Assembly: GCF_900128905.1 (NCBI RefSeq)
Contig: NZ_FQTV01000004.1
Coordinates: 186,001 to 250,000, forward strand
From: Bacteroides luti
Lineage (GTDB): Bacteria; Bacteroidota; Bacteroidia; Bacteroidales; Bacteroidaceae
Length of the DNA: 64,000 bases
Direction: 5' to 3'
The position numbers and the translations under genes were made by a program. The notes under the pieces were generated by a model, which did no database searches, was not told the origin of the DNA, and worked only from the letters and a program-made list of their open reading frames with translations. Each line of letters begins with the position of its first letter. Within the stretch, counting starts at the first letter, position 1. Positions 55,880 to 64,000 of the stretch are shown here, one piece after another.

Positions 55880-57229
55880 TCAGACAAAAAAACTTTCACG
55901 AATTATCTCGCTCACTGTAGGGTGCGGGAATATCTGTTTTTTCAGTTCTTCTACCGTCAGTTTCCTGTCGATAGCCATGCTCATGCTTAAAATCAACTCG
56001 GATGCAGGATTGCCATACAAGTGGCAACCAATAATATGCTCCTCGTTGTCTGTGATCAGTTTGCAGAGGCCGTTTCCTAATTCATTTTCGGCAACAAACC
56101 GTCCGGAATAAGCCATCGGTAATTTCAGAACATGATAATCTGTACCGCTTGCTTTGAGTTCTTCCTCTGTTTTTCCGGCTCCGGCAAGTTCTGGATTGGT
56201 ATACACCACTCCCGGAACGGAATCATAATTCATCTTATCCTCGATTCCCAGAATGTGATTAACTGCAACCTCTCCTTCACGAATAGCTGTATGTGCCAGT
56301 AGTGAGAATCCTGTTATATCTCCACAAGCATAGACTCCGGGGTGACTGGTCTGCATATATTCGTTGACCTTCACTCCACCTTTCTGTAATTCAACATGCA
56401 GATTTTCAAGACCAAGATTAGTAGTTACTGCTCTGCGCCCTACACTAACCAGAATCTTTTCAGTTTCAACGGTCTCCTGTTTACCATCCTTTTCAATAAA
56501 AACTTTTCCTGTTGCTACTTCTGATACTTTGGTTCCCAGCAGAAATCGTATTCCCTTCTTAGTATAATCCGCTCTGAGCATTGCAGAGGTTTCCTTATCC
56601 ATAGCTCCCAATATCTCCGGTAGCATTTCGATAACAGTAACTTTAACACCCATGCTATTGAAGAAAGAAGCAAACTCCATCCCGATAACCCCGCCACCAA
56701 TGATAGCAAGAGATTTAGGAAGCTCTTTTAGTTCAAGCGCTTCTTTGGAAGTCCAGTATTCAGTATCAGCCAGTCCCTTGATAGGAGGAATTACCGTTTC
56801 GGAGCCTGTGCAGAGTAACAGGAACTTAACAGAATATAGTTCGTCATTACAGGAGATATTGATCATTCCATCTTTATCGCCCTGAACAGTTGCCACACCT
56901 TCAACAAAATGAACACCATAAGCTTTTAATTTCATAGCAACACCGGAAGTGAGTTTCTTAACCACCTTATCCTTACGGCTCATTATCTTTTGAAAATCGA
57001 ATCCGGGATTAGTATCGGTAAGTATACCGTATTTAGAAGCACTTTTAATATTATCCAATATTTTTGCAGAATAGAGTAGAGTTTTGGTTGGAATACAACC
57101 TTCATTGAGACAAACTCCCCCTATTGCATTCTTTTCAAAAAGAACTGTTTTAAGTCCTCCTGAAGCGGCTCTTTCAGCAGCATTATATCCTGCCGGTCCG
57201 CCACCTATAATTGCTAAATCATATGCCAT
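55880..57229 (-). CDS. lpdA: Dihydrolipoyl dehydrogenase (E3)
   Basis: 449 residues from the ATG at 57229. The upstream ATG at 57274 would add 15 residues before the FAD strand, so I use the later start (MAYDLAIIGGGPAGY begins the Rossmann fold). Redox site GGVCLNEGCIPTK (Cys40, Cys45), NAD site AIIGGGVIGMEFAS, and the C-terminal HPTVSEII with the active-site His. Reoxidises the E2 dihydrolipoyl group. First gene of the operon. Confidence 0.93.
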   Translation of the reverse strand: MAYDLAIIGGGPAGYNAAERAASGGLKTVLFEKNAIGGVCLNEGCIPTKTLLYSAKILDNIKSASKYGILTDTNPGFDFQKIMSRKDKVVKKLTSGVAMKLKAYGVHFVEGVATVQGDKDGMINISCNDELYSVKFLLLCTGSETVIPPIKGLADTEYWTSKEALELKELPKSLAIIGGGVIGMEFASFFNSMGVKVTVIEMLPEILGAMDKETSAMLRADYTKKGIRFLLGTKVSEVATGKVFIEKDGKQETVETEKILVSVGRRAVTTNLGLENLHVELQKGGVKVNEYMQTSHPGVYACGDITGFSLLAHTAIREGEVAVNHILGIEDKMNYDSVPGVVYTNPELAGAGKTEEELKASGTDYHVLKLPMAYSGRFVAENELGNGLCKLITDNEEHIIGCHLYGNPASELILSMSMAIDRKLTVEELKKQIFPHPTVSEIIRESFFV

Positions 57230-57381
57230 AATATATTCCTTATTTATATCAAGTATAAACAAAAAAAACATCAATTAGTTCTAAAACAATGATTTATGAT
57301 ATAAAAGATTTTAAAAGTAATTTAAATGAGGCAAAATTGCAAGTATAATGATATATTAAAACTTATAACAACCAAAAAGTT

Positions 57382-57738
57382 TCATTTTTGCTTTTCTGTG
57401 AGATACTTCCAAAAACGGACAGGCAAGTGTTGGCGATGAAGCCGTGGGTTAATACGCTCTTTAATAGCTATTGACTTAAAGTACTCTTTCCACATCTGCT
57501 GAAAGAGCTTTTCATCATGCATCATAAGATCTTCGCTCAGCATACCGGTCAACAAATGGGATTCTTTTTCTTCAAAACGAACTTCGGTAACAGTGGAAAG
57601 ATCGTAATAGTAGCCATATTCCCGCTTCAGATCATAGATCAACCATTTCTGGTCGGCAAAACGATCCTGAAAATGGCTCACTACAAGAGAAAGGACATTG
57701 TACATTGGTTCTATAGCGGCAAAGTAAGTACCATCAAT
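57382..57738 (-). pseudogene. C-terminal fragment of a DUF4130 (radical-SAM-partner) protein
   Basis: About 118 residues beginning IDGTYFAAIEPMY and running to LTEKQK. The pieces match the DUF4130 family tail: WLIYDLKREYGYYYD and WKEYFKSIAIKERINPRLHRQHLPVRFWKYL. These proteins are ~250 residues and pair with a radical-SAM DNA-modification protein. The N-terminal half is missing; the frame is joined to unrelated residues where the FKBP remnant starts. Probably dead. Confidence 0.7.
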
Positions 57739-58076
57739 CGTTTTCTGGAAGAAAAACAGAACGAGGAGGAATGATGGATGTACCATGCAGAGTGCAATAT
57801 AAAGTGATACTACCGGGTAAAAGGCCTGTACCTACGACAAAAAGCATGGTAAAAGTTAACTATAAATGAACACTGATTGACTGAACTGTGTTTGACTATT
57901 TTTTCAGTAGAGAAAGACCGGAATCTTTCAAAGTAAATGAAGTGATTGATGGCTGTCAGGAGGCTCTGAAGATGATGCCTCTGGGTTCTCGCTGGATGAT
58001 TTACACCCCTTACGAACTGGGATACGAAACCAGGACGGTAGGAAAAATAAAGCCCTACTCTACCCTGATTTTGTAG
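57739..58076 (+). pseudogene. Decayed second copy of the FKBP gene
   Basis: Matches residues ~14 to the end of the intact FKBP at 50218 with several stops and a shift: the reading gives RFLEEKQNEEE, then MDVPCRVQYKVILPGKRPVPTTKSMVKVNYK-stop-TLID-stop-TVFDYFFSRERPESFKVNEVIDG and a closing KIKPYSTLIL-stop. Many differences are C-to-T or G-to-A. Its 5' end is exactly at the end of the DUF4130 fragment. Confidence 0.88.
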
Positions 58077-58110
58077 GAGATTGAGGGAACAAGATAATTA
58101 TTTTACCCCA

Positions 58111-58150
58111 TCAGAGAAAGGTGGAAGATAAACATCTTCCCCTTCTCTGA
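58111..58150. terminator. Inverted repeat between the FKBP remnant and the curli locus
   Basis: Arms TCAGAGAAAGGTGGAAGAT and ATCTTCCCCTTCTCTGA pair with two small bulges. Could end the curli operon, but no T-run follows on the minus strand. Confidence 0.45.
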
Positions 58151-58214
58151 AAAAATATTCAATCTAAAATTCCATCAGTTGCATTTAACACTTGAATTTA
58201 GGGTTTTAATAAGC

Positions 58215-58865
58215 CTACTTATCATCATCTCCTGTTGTAAATGACCAGGTAGGACTGAATGCTACAACTTTTCCATTAAGTTTGGCTAAAACATACCAAT
58301 AATAGGTTGTTTTAGGTTTTAATATGCCTGTTATTACTTGTTTCAATACAACATCTTCTCCTAACAGATTCTGAACTGTTGAATTGGACTCGAAAAAGTA
58401 AATATTATAAGTTAATTCTAAATTTGACTTTAAACCGTTTACTTTCCAAGAAAAAGTAGCACTCGAATCTGCCACTTGTACTGCCCCGTTTGCAGGAACA
58501 GGATCGGAGAAGGTAATGGTTCCAATATTAGCAGTATCTCTATACATTAAAAGATCCATCTGAGTAGTCTCCTCACCATAAGTTTCAACGATCAAAGAAT
58601 TACTCAGGTAGTTTTTCTTTGTCAGATTCACGGCAATATCTCCTTCTTTGATTTTCGGAATTGTAAATTTACCTTCTGCATCTGATAGTAAGACCAAGCT
58701 TGCAGGTGTAGTGCTGATCATAACTCCGGAAACTGGAAGATAAGTATCTCCGTCCATCACTTTTCCGGAAATCATACCAAAATTAGTGACATTCAGTTTA
58801 TCTGATTCACAGGAAGTGAATACTATGAGAAATATCAGGCCGATGATATATAAATATTTTTTCAT
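58215..58865 (-). CDS. Lipoprotein with carboxypeptidase-regulatory and Fn3-like domains
   Basis: 216 residues. Lipoprotein signal ending in TSC. Residues ~25-100: regulatory-like Ig fold (MISGKVMDGDTYLPVSGVMIST, DAEGKFTIPKIKEGDIAVNLTKK). Residues ~115-213: fibronectin type III-like (SATFSWKVNG, YNIYFFESN, KTTYYWYVLAK, PTWSFTTG). Last gene of the curli operon, 17 bp after csgG. May help anchor or organise fibres on the surface (inference). Confidence 0.8.
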   Translation of the reverse strand: MKKYLYIIGLIFLIVFTSCESDKLNVTNFGMISGKVMDGDTYLPVSGVMISTTPASLVLLSDAEGKFTIPKIKEGDIAVNLTKKNYLSNSLIVETYGEETTQMDLLMYRDTANIGTITFSDPVPANGAVQVADSSATFSWKVNGLKSNLELTYNIYFFESNSTVQNLLGEDVVLKQVITGILKPKTTYYWYVLAKLNGKVVAFSPTWSFTTGDDDK

Positions 58866-58882
58866 AATATAAGGTTTTATTT

Positions 58883-60274
58883 TTATTTCATTTTAAAAAG
58901 ATACCATTTCAATCCCAAAGAAACTCCCCAGCTAAAATCGTTATGCTTTCCAGCGTTGGCTCCGTCAAAACTGTCATATAAGTAATAATTTACTCCAGAT
59001 GAAACAGTAAATCCCAAGCTTCTACCGACCAAATATTCCAGTCCGAATGTTCCGTTTACTTTGGGTAGATATTTCTCACGGGATAAACCTACTCCTTTAT
59101 TCTTATAATCATATCCTGCACCAACACTACAATACGGCGTTAATTTTTCGTATGGCAAAAACATATAGCGTAAAGAAAGGTCACCATATAATGAAGTGTC
59201 ATCAACCTTATCCTGAACCATCAAGCCACGGCATCCAATTTCTGCATCAATATAAAAATGATGACTAATGGCTGCACCCATAAGAAATGAAGATTTGAAT
59301 CTCAGATCACTTTTTGAATAGTCTCCCGAATAGGAATTAGAACCAACCTGAACTCCGATAGAAAGACGGCCACGATTTTTTTTATCCAATTTTCTCCCCA
59401 TTGGGTCTAATTCGTAATTTAACTGTTTTTCATCCCAATAATTTTTAAATGCAACAGATGCCGTATCCTTTGGATTCTGAAGTCCCCACAGTTTATCATT
59501 AACACCTTCAATAATAAGACTTTCAACAGCTTTTTCAATTGCTTCTGTAACACAAATTTCTGTAGGCTCATTGTAGGTATAACCTGCTTCTGCTTCGAGT
59601 ATGCGTTTGGGTGTAATATACTTAAACACTCCGGTCGAAACTTCCTGAGAGAGAATTGATTTTGTGGTGTATACAGTCTTTAAGACCTTGCCATTGGCAG
59701 TTGACACAGCACGAATATAGATGCTTATGCGGTCTTCGCGATATTGTCCTGATATATCAATTCCGGCATAACGTATACCGGGCCCTCCGGTCAGAACATT
59801 TGTTTCATAGGAGATAATTCCTCCTTCAAGGATAACGCCTGCAAACAGAAGTGGCGGTAAAAGTGATTCGCTGTTCTGATCTGTTTTTTCGTACTGAGCG
59901 CGACTGGATCTGATAATTTTTCTTTCATTCAGTAAATTGGCCATATTTTCACGCTCAATTGGGATAAACCAACCGGATTCCTCCAATGCACGAATTAAAA
60001 TTGTTGTTGCACCTTGAGTTACTGCGGTAGACCAGTTGTTACCAGTATCCGATGGCTTGTATTGCCCTGTTTGATCCCGGAATTTATAGACGGCTGTAAC
60101 TATTTTCTCCTGAGGTTTGGGAAGACTCAAGAGCATCTTTTTGGCAGGTGACTCAGGACCAAGAACAGCTCTTCGAGGTTGTAAGGGTTGACGCATAAAT
60201 GTACCACAGGCCGACACCAGAACCATCACAATCAACACGGAAAGGGGACTTAGTAGTATTTTTCTTTTTAACAT
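58883..60274 (-). CDS. csgG: CsgG-like curli secretion channel with a C-terminal barrel-like extension
   Basis: 463 residues. Lipoprotein signal ending in VSAC (residue 22). The CsgG domain (~60-290): VYKFRDQTGQYKPSD, ALEESGWFIPIERENMANLLNERKIIR, ISGQYREDRISIYIRAVSTANGKVLKTVYTTKSI. E. coli CsgG ends near there (about 277 residues), while this protein goes on for ~170 residues of alternating strands (LSIGVQVGSNSYSG, YFLPYEKLTPYCSVG) that look like an outer-membrane barrel. It secretes the curlins through the outer membrane. Confidence 0.9.
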   Translation of the reverse strand: MLKRKILLSPLSVLIVMVLVSACGTFMRQPLQPRRAVLGPESPAKKMLLSLPKPQEKIVTAVYKFRDQTGQYKPSDTGNNWSTAVTQGATTILIRALEESGWFIPIERENMANLLNERKIIRSSRAQYEKTDQNSESLLPPLLFAGVILEGGIISYETNVLTGGPGIRYAGIDISGQYREDRISIYIRAVSTANGKVLKTVYTTKSILSQEVSTGVFKYITPKRILEAEAGYTYNEPTEICVTEAIEKAVESLIIEGVNDKLWGLQNPKDTASVAFKNYWDEKQLNYELDPMGRKLDKKNRGRLSIGVQVGSNSYSGDYSKSDLRFKSSFLMGAAISHHFYIDAEIGCRGLMVQDKVDDTSLYGDLSLRYMFLPYEKLTPYCSVGAGYDYKNKGVGLSREKYLPKVNGTFGLEYLVGRSLGFTVSSGVNYYLYDSFDGANAGKHNDFSWGVSLGLKWYLFKMK

Positions 60275-60299
60275 AATATTAGATTTTGGTTAGCAAGAA

Positions 60300-60767
60300 C
60301 TAAAAATAAGGAACCACTACCGAGGTCTGACTACCGGTTTTATTATCAATTATGGTAATATTTAACCCATTAGTTTGGTCAGCAATCTGAATTTGATAAT
60401 CGCCCAATACATAAGTTCCAGCTGTCAATCCACCTTCGCCAAACTGTTTGGAAACAATTTGGCGGGAAAGTTGACTTAATATTTGTTGGTTCAAACTTTG
60501 CGTAAAATTCTTTAGCGGATCGGTGCTGTAACTGCTGGTAGAACTGGTAGTAGTGGCTTCTTTAGTGTTGTTCTGAGCTTGCGCAGAACTAAGCAACCAA
60601 CTGTAATTGTATGGACTTCCTCCAAATGCGGGATTCTTGGGAGTATAAACAAAATCCTGCGCGTAAGTTTTTCCTGTTACGAAAAACAAAACCAGAAATA
60701 GTGTTTTATAAATTAGTTTCATTGCGATTTTCTTAAGGGTTAATATGTAGTAATTTATATTAATCAA
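60300..60767 (-). CDS. csgF: CsgF-like curli assembly factor
   Basis: 155 residues. Signal near the start (LIYKTLFLVLFFVTGKTYAQ). The family segment NPAFGGSPYNYSWLLSSAQAQNN matches the CsgF N-terminal channel-binding region, and the tail DYQIQIADQTNGLNITIIDNKTGSQTSVVVP is the CsgF beta ending. An earlier ATG adds 14 residues; MKLIYKT (60725) is a likelier start. It docks in the CsgG pore and couples secretion to nucleation. Confidence 0.9.
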   Translation of the reverse strand: MININYYILTLKKIAMKLIYKTLFLVLFFVTGKTYAQDFVYTPKNPAFGGSPYNYSWLLSSAQAQNNTKEATTTSSTSSYSTDPLKNFTQSLNQQILSQLSRQIVSKQFGEGGLTAGTYVLGDYQIQIADQTNGLNITIIDNKTGSQTSVVVPYF

Positions 60768-60770
60768 TGA

Positions 60771-61259
60771 CTAATAGATTCCTGATCCTGACATGTCATC
60801 TCCATTAATTTGTCTCATTATTTCTTGATAATTTACCAGATACTCTTGTGTTGTTGATATCGCTTGACTTGTCATGGCTTCAAGAATATCTTGCCTTGGC
60901 TGAAGAATAGCCTGATATACAAGGTTTTCGTTAATTGAAACAGCAATAATAGTATTGCTTAGACGAAATGGTTTTTCAGAAACAGTAATGGTATAGTTCT
61001 TTGCTTCAGGAGGAGCTTCCCAACTACTATAAAATAAATCGTAAAAATCCTTTCCTGCTTTCGTTTTCGTATCATCAACCAGTAATCCGTCAATTTCAAG
61101 TTCAATTTCATTACCATTTGACTTGAATGGCTGTTGAGTAACCTGCTCAACAATTTTCATTAACGCTGCCGGTGCCGGCTTCTTTTTTAAAGAATCACCC
61201 GGTACGTTTGAAGGATTAATTAAAAATGCTGATAAAATAACACTCGCAAATAGTACCAT
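60771..61259 (-). CDS. csgE: CsgE-like curli assembly factor
   Basis: 162 residues. Signal (LFASVILSAFLI). Family motif IDGLLVDDTKTKAGKDFYDLFYSSW, followed by YTITVSEKPFRLSNTIIAVSINENLVYQAIL. CsgE caps the periplasmic side of CsgG and prevents early amyloid formation. Sits between the curlins and csgF, the order expected for a Bacteroidota curli operon. Confidence 0.9.
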   Translation of the reverse strand: MVLFASVILSAFLINPSNVPGDSLKKKPAPAALMKIVEQVTQQPFKSNGNEIELEIDGLLVDDTKTKAGKDFYDLFYSSWEAPPEAKNYTITVSEKPFRLSNTIIAVSINENLVYQAILQPRQDILEAMTSQAISTTQEYLVNYQEIMRQINGDDMSGSGIY

Positions 61260-61292
61260 CTTTTAAATGATTTATATATTGATATAGAGGAT

Positions 61293-62159
61293 TTATTGTT
61301 TTCTTAATGGGAATGAGAAATAAGATTGATCAACAAAAACTTTCATATCATGACCTGTCTGATTTATCTCTACTCCTGCTCCGGTGTTTAATAAACTAGT
61401 GCTAAGTTGAAGAGACAAATTTGTTCCTGTTTGTGTAAACTTGTTTACAGCAGGGGTAGAGTTGGCAACTCCATCAGTTGTCAGACTTAAATTATCGCCA
61501 ATTTGAATGATCGTATCAAACAAAATTTGTTCAGATTCATTTCCCTGTTTATAGTCGGTCACTGAATTTTTCGTTCCGTTTTGCAAAGCCGATAAATAAT
61601 TATTTTTCCCTTTTTGTTCGGCGGTTATGGTATTGTAGAAACCCTGTTGAACAACCTTAGCGTTGTTGTTATTACCCTCCTGCGAGATACTTAGCTTATT
61701 GCCCTTTCCTTCAATCTGACTCCCGTTCTCTGCATTTTGAAGCAGAGCAGAAATATTACTGTAATCAACTCCAATTTGGTTTTCCTGCTGACTTTCTGCC
61801 AGTGAAGCAAGATAACCTAACTGAAAACTGAGTAGTAAATTACCGGTTCCCACCTGTCCAACGGTTAATTCGTTTGATGTGCCCGTTTGTACAGCATACG
61901 ACTGATTGTTCATCGCTGAAGCCACATCGTTTTGCTGACTGATACTAGACTTGTTCTCGTTGCCTGTTTGCTGGATTAATGCATAATTACTGTATCCCTG
62001 GTTCAAAGCCTGGAAGTTCATAATATTATCTATACCTGATGTTTGAATCTGCCGGATCACTTCATTCGGGTCTAATCCAGAATTATTAATTATCTCCTGT
62101 GAATTACAAGGAAAGTAATTAATCAAAAGTAAGATTAAATAGAAAGTAGCCTTTTTCAT
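61293..62159 (-). CDS. csgB: CsgB-like curlin, minor subunit
   Basis: 288 residues. Signal ending near NYFPCNSQ. The body has several curlin repeats (e.g. YALIQQTGNENKSSISQQ, NAKVVQQGFYNTITAEQ, GNNNNAKVVQQG): spaced Gln-Gly-Asn patterns that stack into cross-beta. It is shorter and less regular than the neighbour, so I assign it the nucleator/minor role by analogy. Followed by csgE. Confidence 0.82.
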   Translation of the reverse strand: MKKATFYLILLLINYFPCNSQEIINNSGLDPNEVIRQIQTSGIDNIMNFQALNQGYSNYALIQQTGNENKSSISQQNDVASAMNNQSYAVQTGTSNELTVGQVGTGNLLLSFQLGYLASLAESQQENQIGVDYSNISALLQNAENGSQIEGKGNKLSISQEGNNNNAKVVQQGFYNTITAEQKGKNNYLSALQNGTKNSVTDYKQGNESEQILFDTIIQIGDNLSLTTDGVANSTPAVNKFTQTGTNLSLQLSTSLLNTGAGVEINQTGHDMKVFVDQSYFSFPLRKQ

Positions 62160-62359
62160 ATTCTTATTAATTAATTACCAAACAATTAAAACTACCGATT
62201 TGTTCAATTTAATTAATTATATTCCCAATTTTTATCAAATGGGAATTATTCTTTACAAATTCGTAAATTACCCCGGCTTGCAAAAGCCGGGGATTTAGCC
62301 ATCACATTAAAAATCACGGGATGAACCTATAACTTCTATTCACATGGTGGAAAGAGTTT
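62160..62359. other. Region between csgA-like and csgB-like genes, with a strong hairpin
   Basis: 200 bp. It holds a perfect 9-bp GC stem (CCCCGGCTT / AAGCCGGGG, 62271-62292, tetraloop GCAA) and an ATTCCCA/TGGGAAT pair. It could trim or protect the message so that the first curlin is made in excess. No ORF. Confidence 0.6.
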
Positions 62360-63742
62360 TTAGTGTTGAATTACACTTGCTCTATTAGTACCAACTTGAC
62401 TAACATTTACAATTGCACCTGCAGATGTAGAATCTAAATTCAAGAGGTTAGCATCGCCTGTTTGTGTAACAGTCAAAGAAGAACCGTTGAATAATGCAGC
62501 AGAGTTCACGACTGGAGTAGCTCCAAAAACATCGTCAAACATAGCAACTTTGTTTACATTACCTTCTTGATCAAGATAAGCAGTGCCACCACCAGTTTTA
62601 GTTAATTTAATCAGATTCTCATCACCAACCTGTGTCAGAGTAGAAGTACCACCACCAGCTTGAGAAAATTCAATAGTGTTGCCAACTTTGCTGATTAATG
62701 CCGAATTATCTTGCGTAACTGTTACAATACCATCAGCCTCTAAAGCCAAACTATTTTTGTCACCATTTTGATTAACACTAAGCCAAGAACCTGTAAACTT
62801 TGCCCAAGTGGCATCAAATCCATATGCATTAGTCGATAGCCCTTTAACAACATTTTGCATTCCTTTCTGAGTGATATAAGCTGTACCACCACCTGTTTGG
62901 AAAAGTTTTTGATTATTATTGTCACCATCAATAGTTTGATATGCAATATTATTGATACCATATTGATATATTTCTGCATTATTTGACGAACCAGTCAAGC
63001 TTTGATTAGAATAATTCGAGTAACCATCTTGTGTAATAGTACTATGATTATTCTGAAGCCCAGTCTGAGATTGTATTGCAGTATTATCATTCCCATTAAA
63101 TTGCTTAATAATTGCAGAATGACCACCTAAAGATGCAGGAGGACTATTCCAGTTTCCCCCATTTTGGCTTTGTGATGCTTGATTGCGATCACCTGTTGAA
63201 GTAATTTCTGCATAATGATTTAGACCATTTTGGTTCTGGTTCCCAATATTTGAATATCCCACTTGTGTTAAAACTGCATATTGGTGACTACCTTGTTGAA
63301 CTTGACTTCCTTGATTTGCATTATTCCCACTTTGATTAATTTTTGCACTTAAATTATAACCATCTTGGTACTGGTAACCCGTATTATTGCTAGTATATTG
63401 ACCTATAGAAGCATAATTATAGCCTGTATATCCAATTCCTTGTATTTGAGTAGCAGCATTCCCATTCCCAATTTGGGTTACAAAGACATCTTGTGCAGCA
63501 GTAATTCCAGCTTGTTGATGTTGTTTTGAATATGAAGTATTACCAAATCCATTCTGGAGTATTGTTGCATCATTATTTTTAGCATTGAGAAGTGTCTCTT
63601 GTAATACTGTTGCAGTATTTGAACCAGTTTGTGATACTGAAGCATCATTTGCCAATCCGGTTTGAGTAAGATATACTATATTCTGACCCATAGCAAAACC
63701 TGCTGTAAACAATGCTGCAAATAAAAAAATTAACTTTTTCAT
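62360..63742 (-). CDS. csgA: Long curlin (CsgA-like) major subunit
   Basis: 460 residues, about three times E. coli CsgA (151). Signal peptide ends ...FAMGQ. The body is a tandem of ~20-residue units with Q-x-G-x-x-N and Ala/Thr before the next Gln: e.g. TQTGLANDASVSQTG, QQGSHQYAVLTQVG, FQTGGGTAYITQKG. I count about 18-20 units. Expected to form extracellular amyloid fibres. A long repeat array can change fibre size and stiffness (inference). Leading gene of the visible operon after a partial curlin-like ORF. Confidence 0.88.
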   Translation of the reverse strand: MKKLIFLFAALFTAGFAMGQNIVYLTQTGLANDASVSQTGSNTATVLQETLLNAKNNDATILQNGFGNTSYSKQHQQAGITAAQDVFVTQIGNGNAATQIQGIGYTGYNYASIGQYTSNNTGYQYQDGYNLSAKINQSGNNANQGSQVQQGSHQYAVLTQVGYSNIGNQNQNGLNHYAEITSTGDRNQASQSQNGGNWNSPPASLGGHSAIIKQFNGNDNTAIQSQTGLQNNHSTITQDGYSNYSNQSLTGSSNNAEIYQYGINNIAYQTIDGDNNNQKLFQTGGGTAYITQKGMQNVVKGLSTNAYGFDATWAKFTGSWLSVNQNGDKNSLALEADGIVTVTQDNSALISKVGNTIEFSQAGGGTSTLTQVGDENLIKLTKTGGGTAYLDQEGNVNKVAMFDDVFGATPVVNSAALFNGSSLTVTQTGDANLLNLDSTSAGAIVNVSQVGTNRASVIQH

Positions 63743-63814
63743 AATTCAATTTATTAAATTAACAATAATTTAAGAAAATTTAAAAATATATAGAAAACGC
63801 GTTTTTCTTATATC

Positions 63815-64000
63815 TTATTTGTCTCTTTGTGAGATTTTAATTTGATTATTCCTCCCTTTCTGCAAAACAGTCACTTTAGATTTCTTGTCAGTCCGATTAA
63901 TCAAAACTGTGTTCCCTTCTCCACTGACACGAATGCTGATTTTATTTTTCGTGTATGTTGAATCCAAAGTTGTTTTCATTACCTTCCCGTTAACCTTAAC
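63815..64000 (-). CDS. Curlin-like protein, C-terminal part (runs off the window)
   Basis: 61 codons and a stop on the minus strand, in frame from the window edge: VKVNGKVMKTTLDS...GEGNTVLINRTDKKSKVTVLQKGRNNQIKIS...K-stop. The GEGNTV...VLQKGRNNQIKIS spacing recalls curlin-type repeats. The N-terminus lies beyond the window. It may be a short curlin-like subunit or the repeat tail of another operon gene. Confidence 0.65.
   Translation of the reverse strand, partial: VKVNGKVMKTTLDSTYTKNKISIRVSGEGNTVLINRTDKKSKVTVLQKGRNNQIKISQRDK

Noticed and set aside
57888..58076. Possible short FKBP gene
   Set aside because: It is only the last part of a stop-ridden copy; the substrate-binding loop and N-terminal strands are lost.
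62360..63742. Short tandem repeats here as a CRISPR-like array
   Set aside because: The repetition is in codons for Gln-Gly-Asn curlin units within an open frame; spacers and identical repeats are absent.
1..64000. tRNA, rRNA or CRISPR elements
   Set aside because: I looked for typical cloverleaf or repeat-spacer patterns by eye and saw none; a covariance search would be decisive.

Overview
The window reads as chromosomal DNA of a low-GC Bacteroidota bacterium, most likely Bacteroidales. The grounds are a SusC/SusD pair, many lipoproteins with short SxC-type lipoboxes, Bacteroides-style -7 promoter boxes (TAnnTTTG), a VirE/BT4734-type protein, an RteC fragment and a curli system of the Bacteroidota layout. 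I cannot name the species from sequence alone.

Layout. 0-10 kb is mostly housekeeping or ordinary accessory: an NAD(P)-binding protein, an M13 metallopeptidase lipoprotein, a small lipoprotein, hybrid-cluster protein (hcp) with a tiny BFD-like [2Fe-2S] gene beside it, a VirE/BT4734-type P-loop protein and a DUF975 membrane protein. 10.77-22.68 kb is an 11.9-kb composite transposon: two identical 1,385-bp IS4-type insertion sequences in direct orientation, with a 7-bp target duplication (AGTAATT) at the OUTER ends only. It splits a lipoprotein gene whose halves lie on either side. Its cargo is one co-directional operon for thiol and methionine-sulfoxide redox defence: a spondin-domain lipoprotein, two AhpD-like proteins, an exported peroxiredoxin, an exported thioredoxin, an SDR, an AraC regulator, exported MsrA and MsrB, and DsbD (frameshifted). 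A truncated rteC at the right inner edge suggests the cargo was taken from a conjugative element.

23.5-40.7 kb is a defence island. It holds a Panacea-domain antitoxin with a small partner, a seven-gene operon (C5 cytosine methyltransferase, double-GHKL histidine-kinase-like protein, receiver-domain protein, MORC-like ATPase, Z1 helicase-like ATPase, PD-(D/E)XK protein, AIPR protein), a Vsr endonuclease, several small unknown genes and a three-gene HipBST toxin-antitoxin locus with three operators exactly 41 bp apart. The methyltransferase-MORC-Z1 operon with its built-in phosphorelay-like pair is the best candidate for an interesting system.

41-50 kb is a short glycan-uptake locus (SusC, SusD, a beta-helix lipoprotein) plus a DUF4221-like lipoprotein. 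50-57 kb has an FKBP isomerase and a branched-chain/pyruvate-type 2-oxoacid dehydrogenase operon (lpd, lplA, E2, fused E1, flavodoxin, VOC protein). At 57.4-58.1 kb a decayed second FKBP copy abuts a truncated DUF4130 gene. 58.2-64 kb is a curli-like amyloid operon (partial curlin, long CsgA-like, CsgB-like, CsgE, CsgF, CsgG with a C-terminal barrel-like extension, and a lipoprotein), all on the minus strand and running off the right edge. No tRNA, rRNA or CRISPR array was seen.
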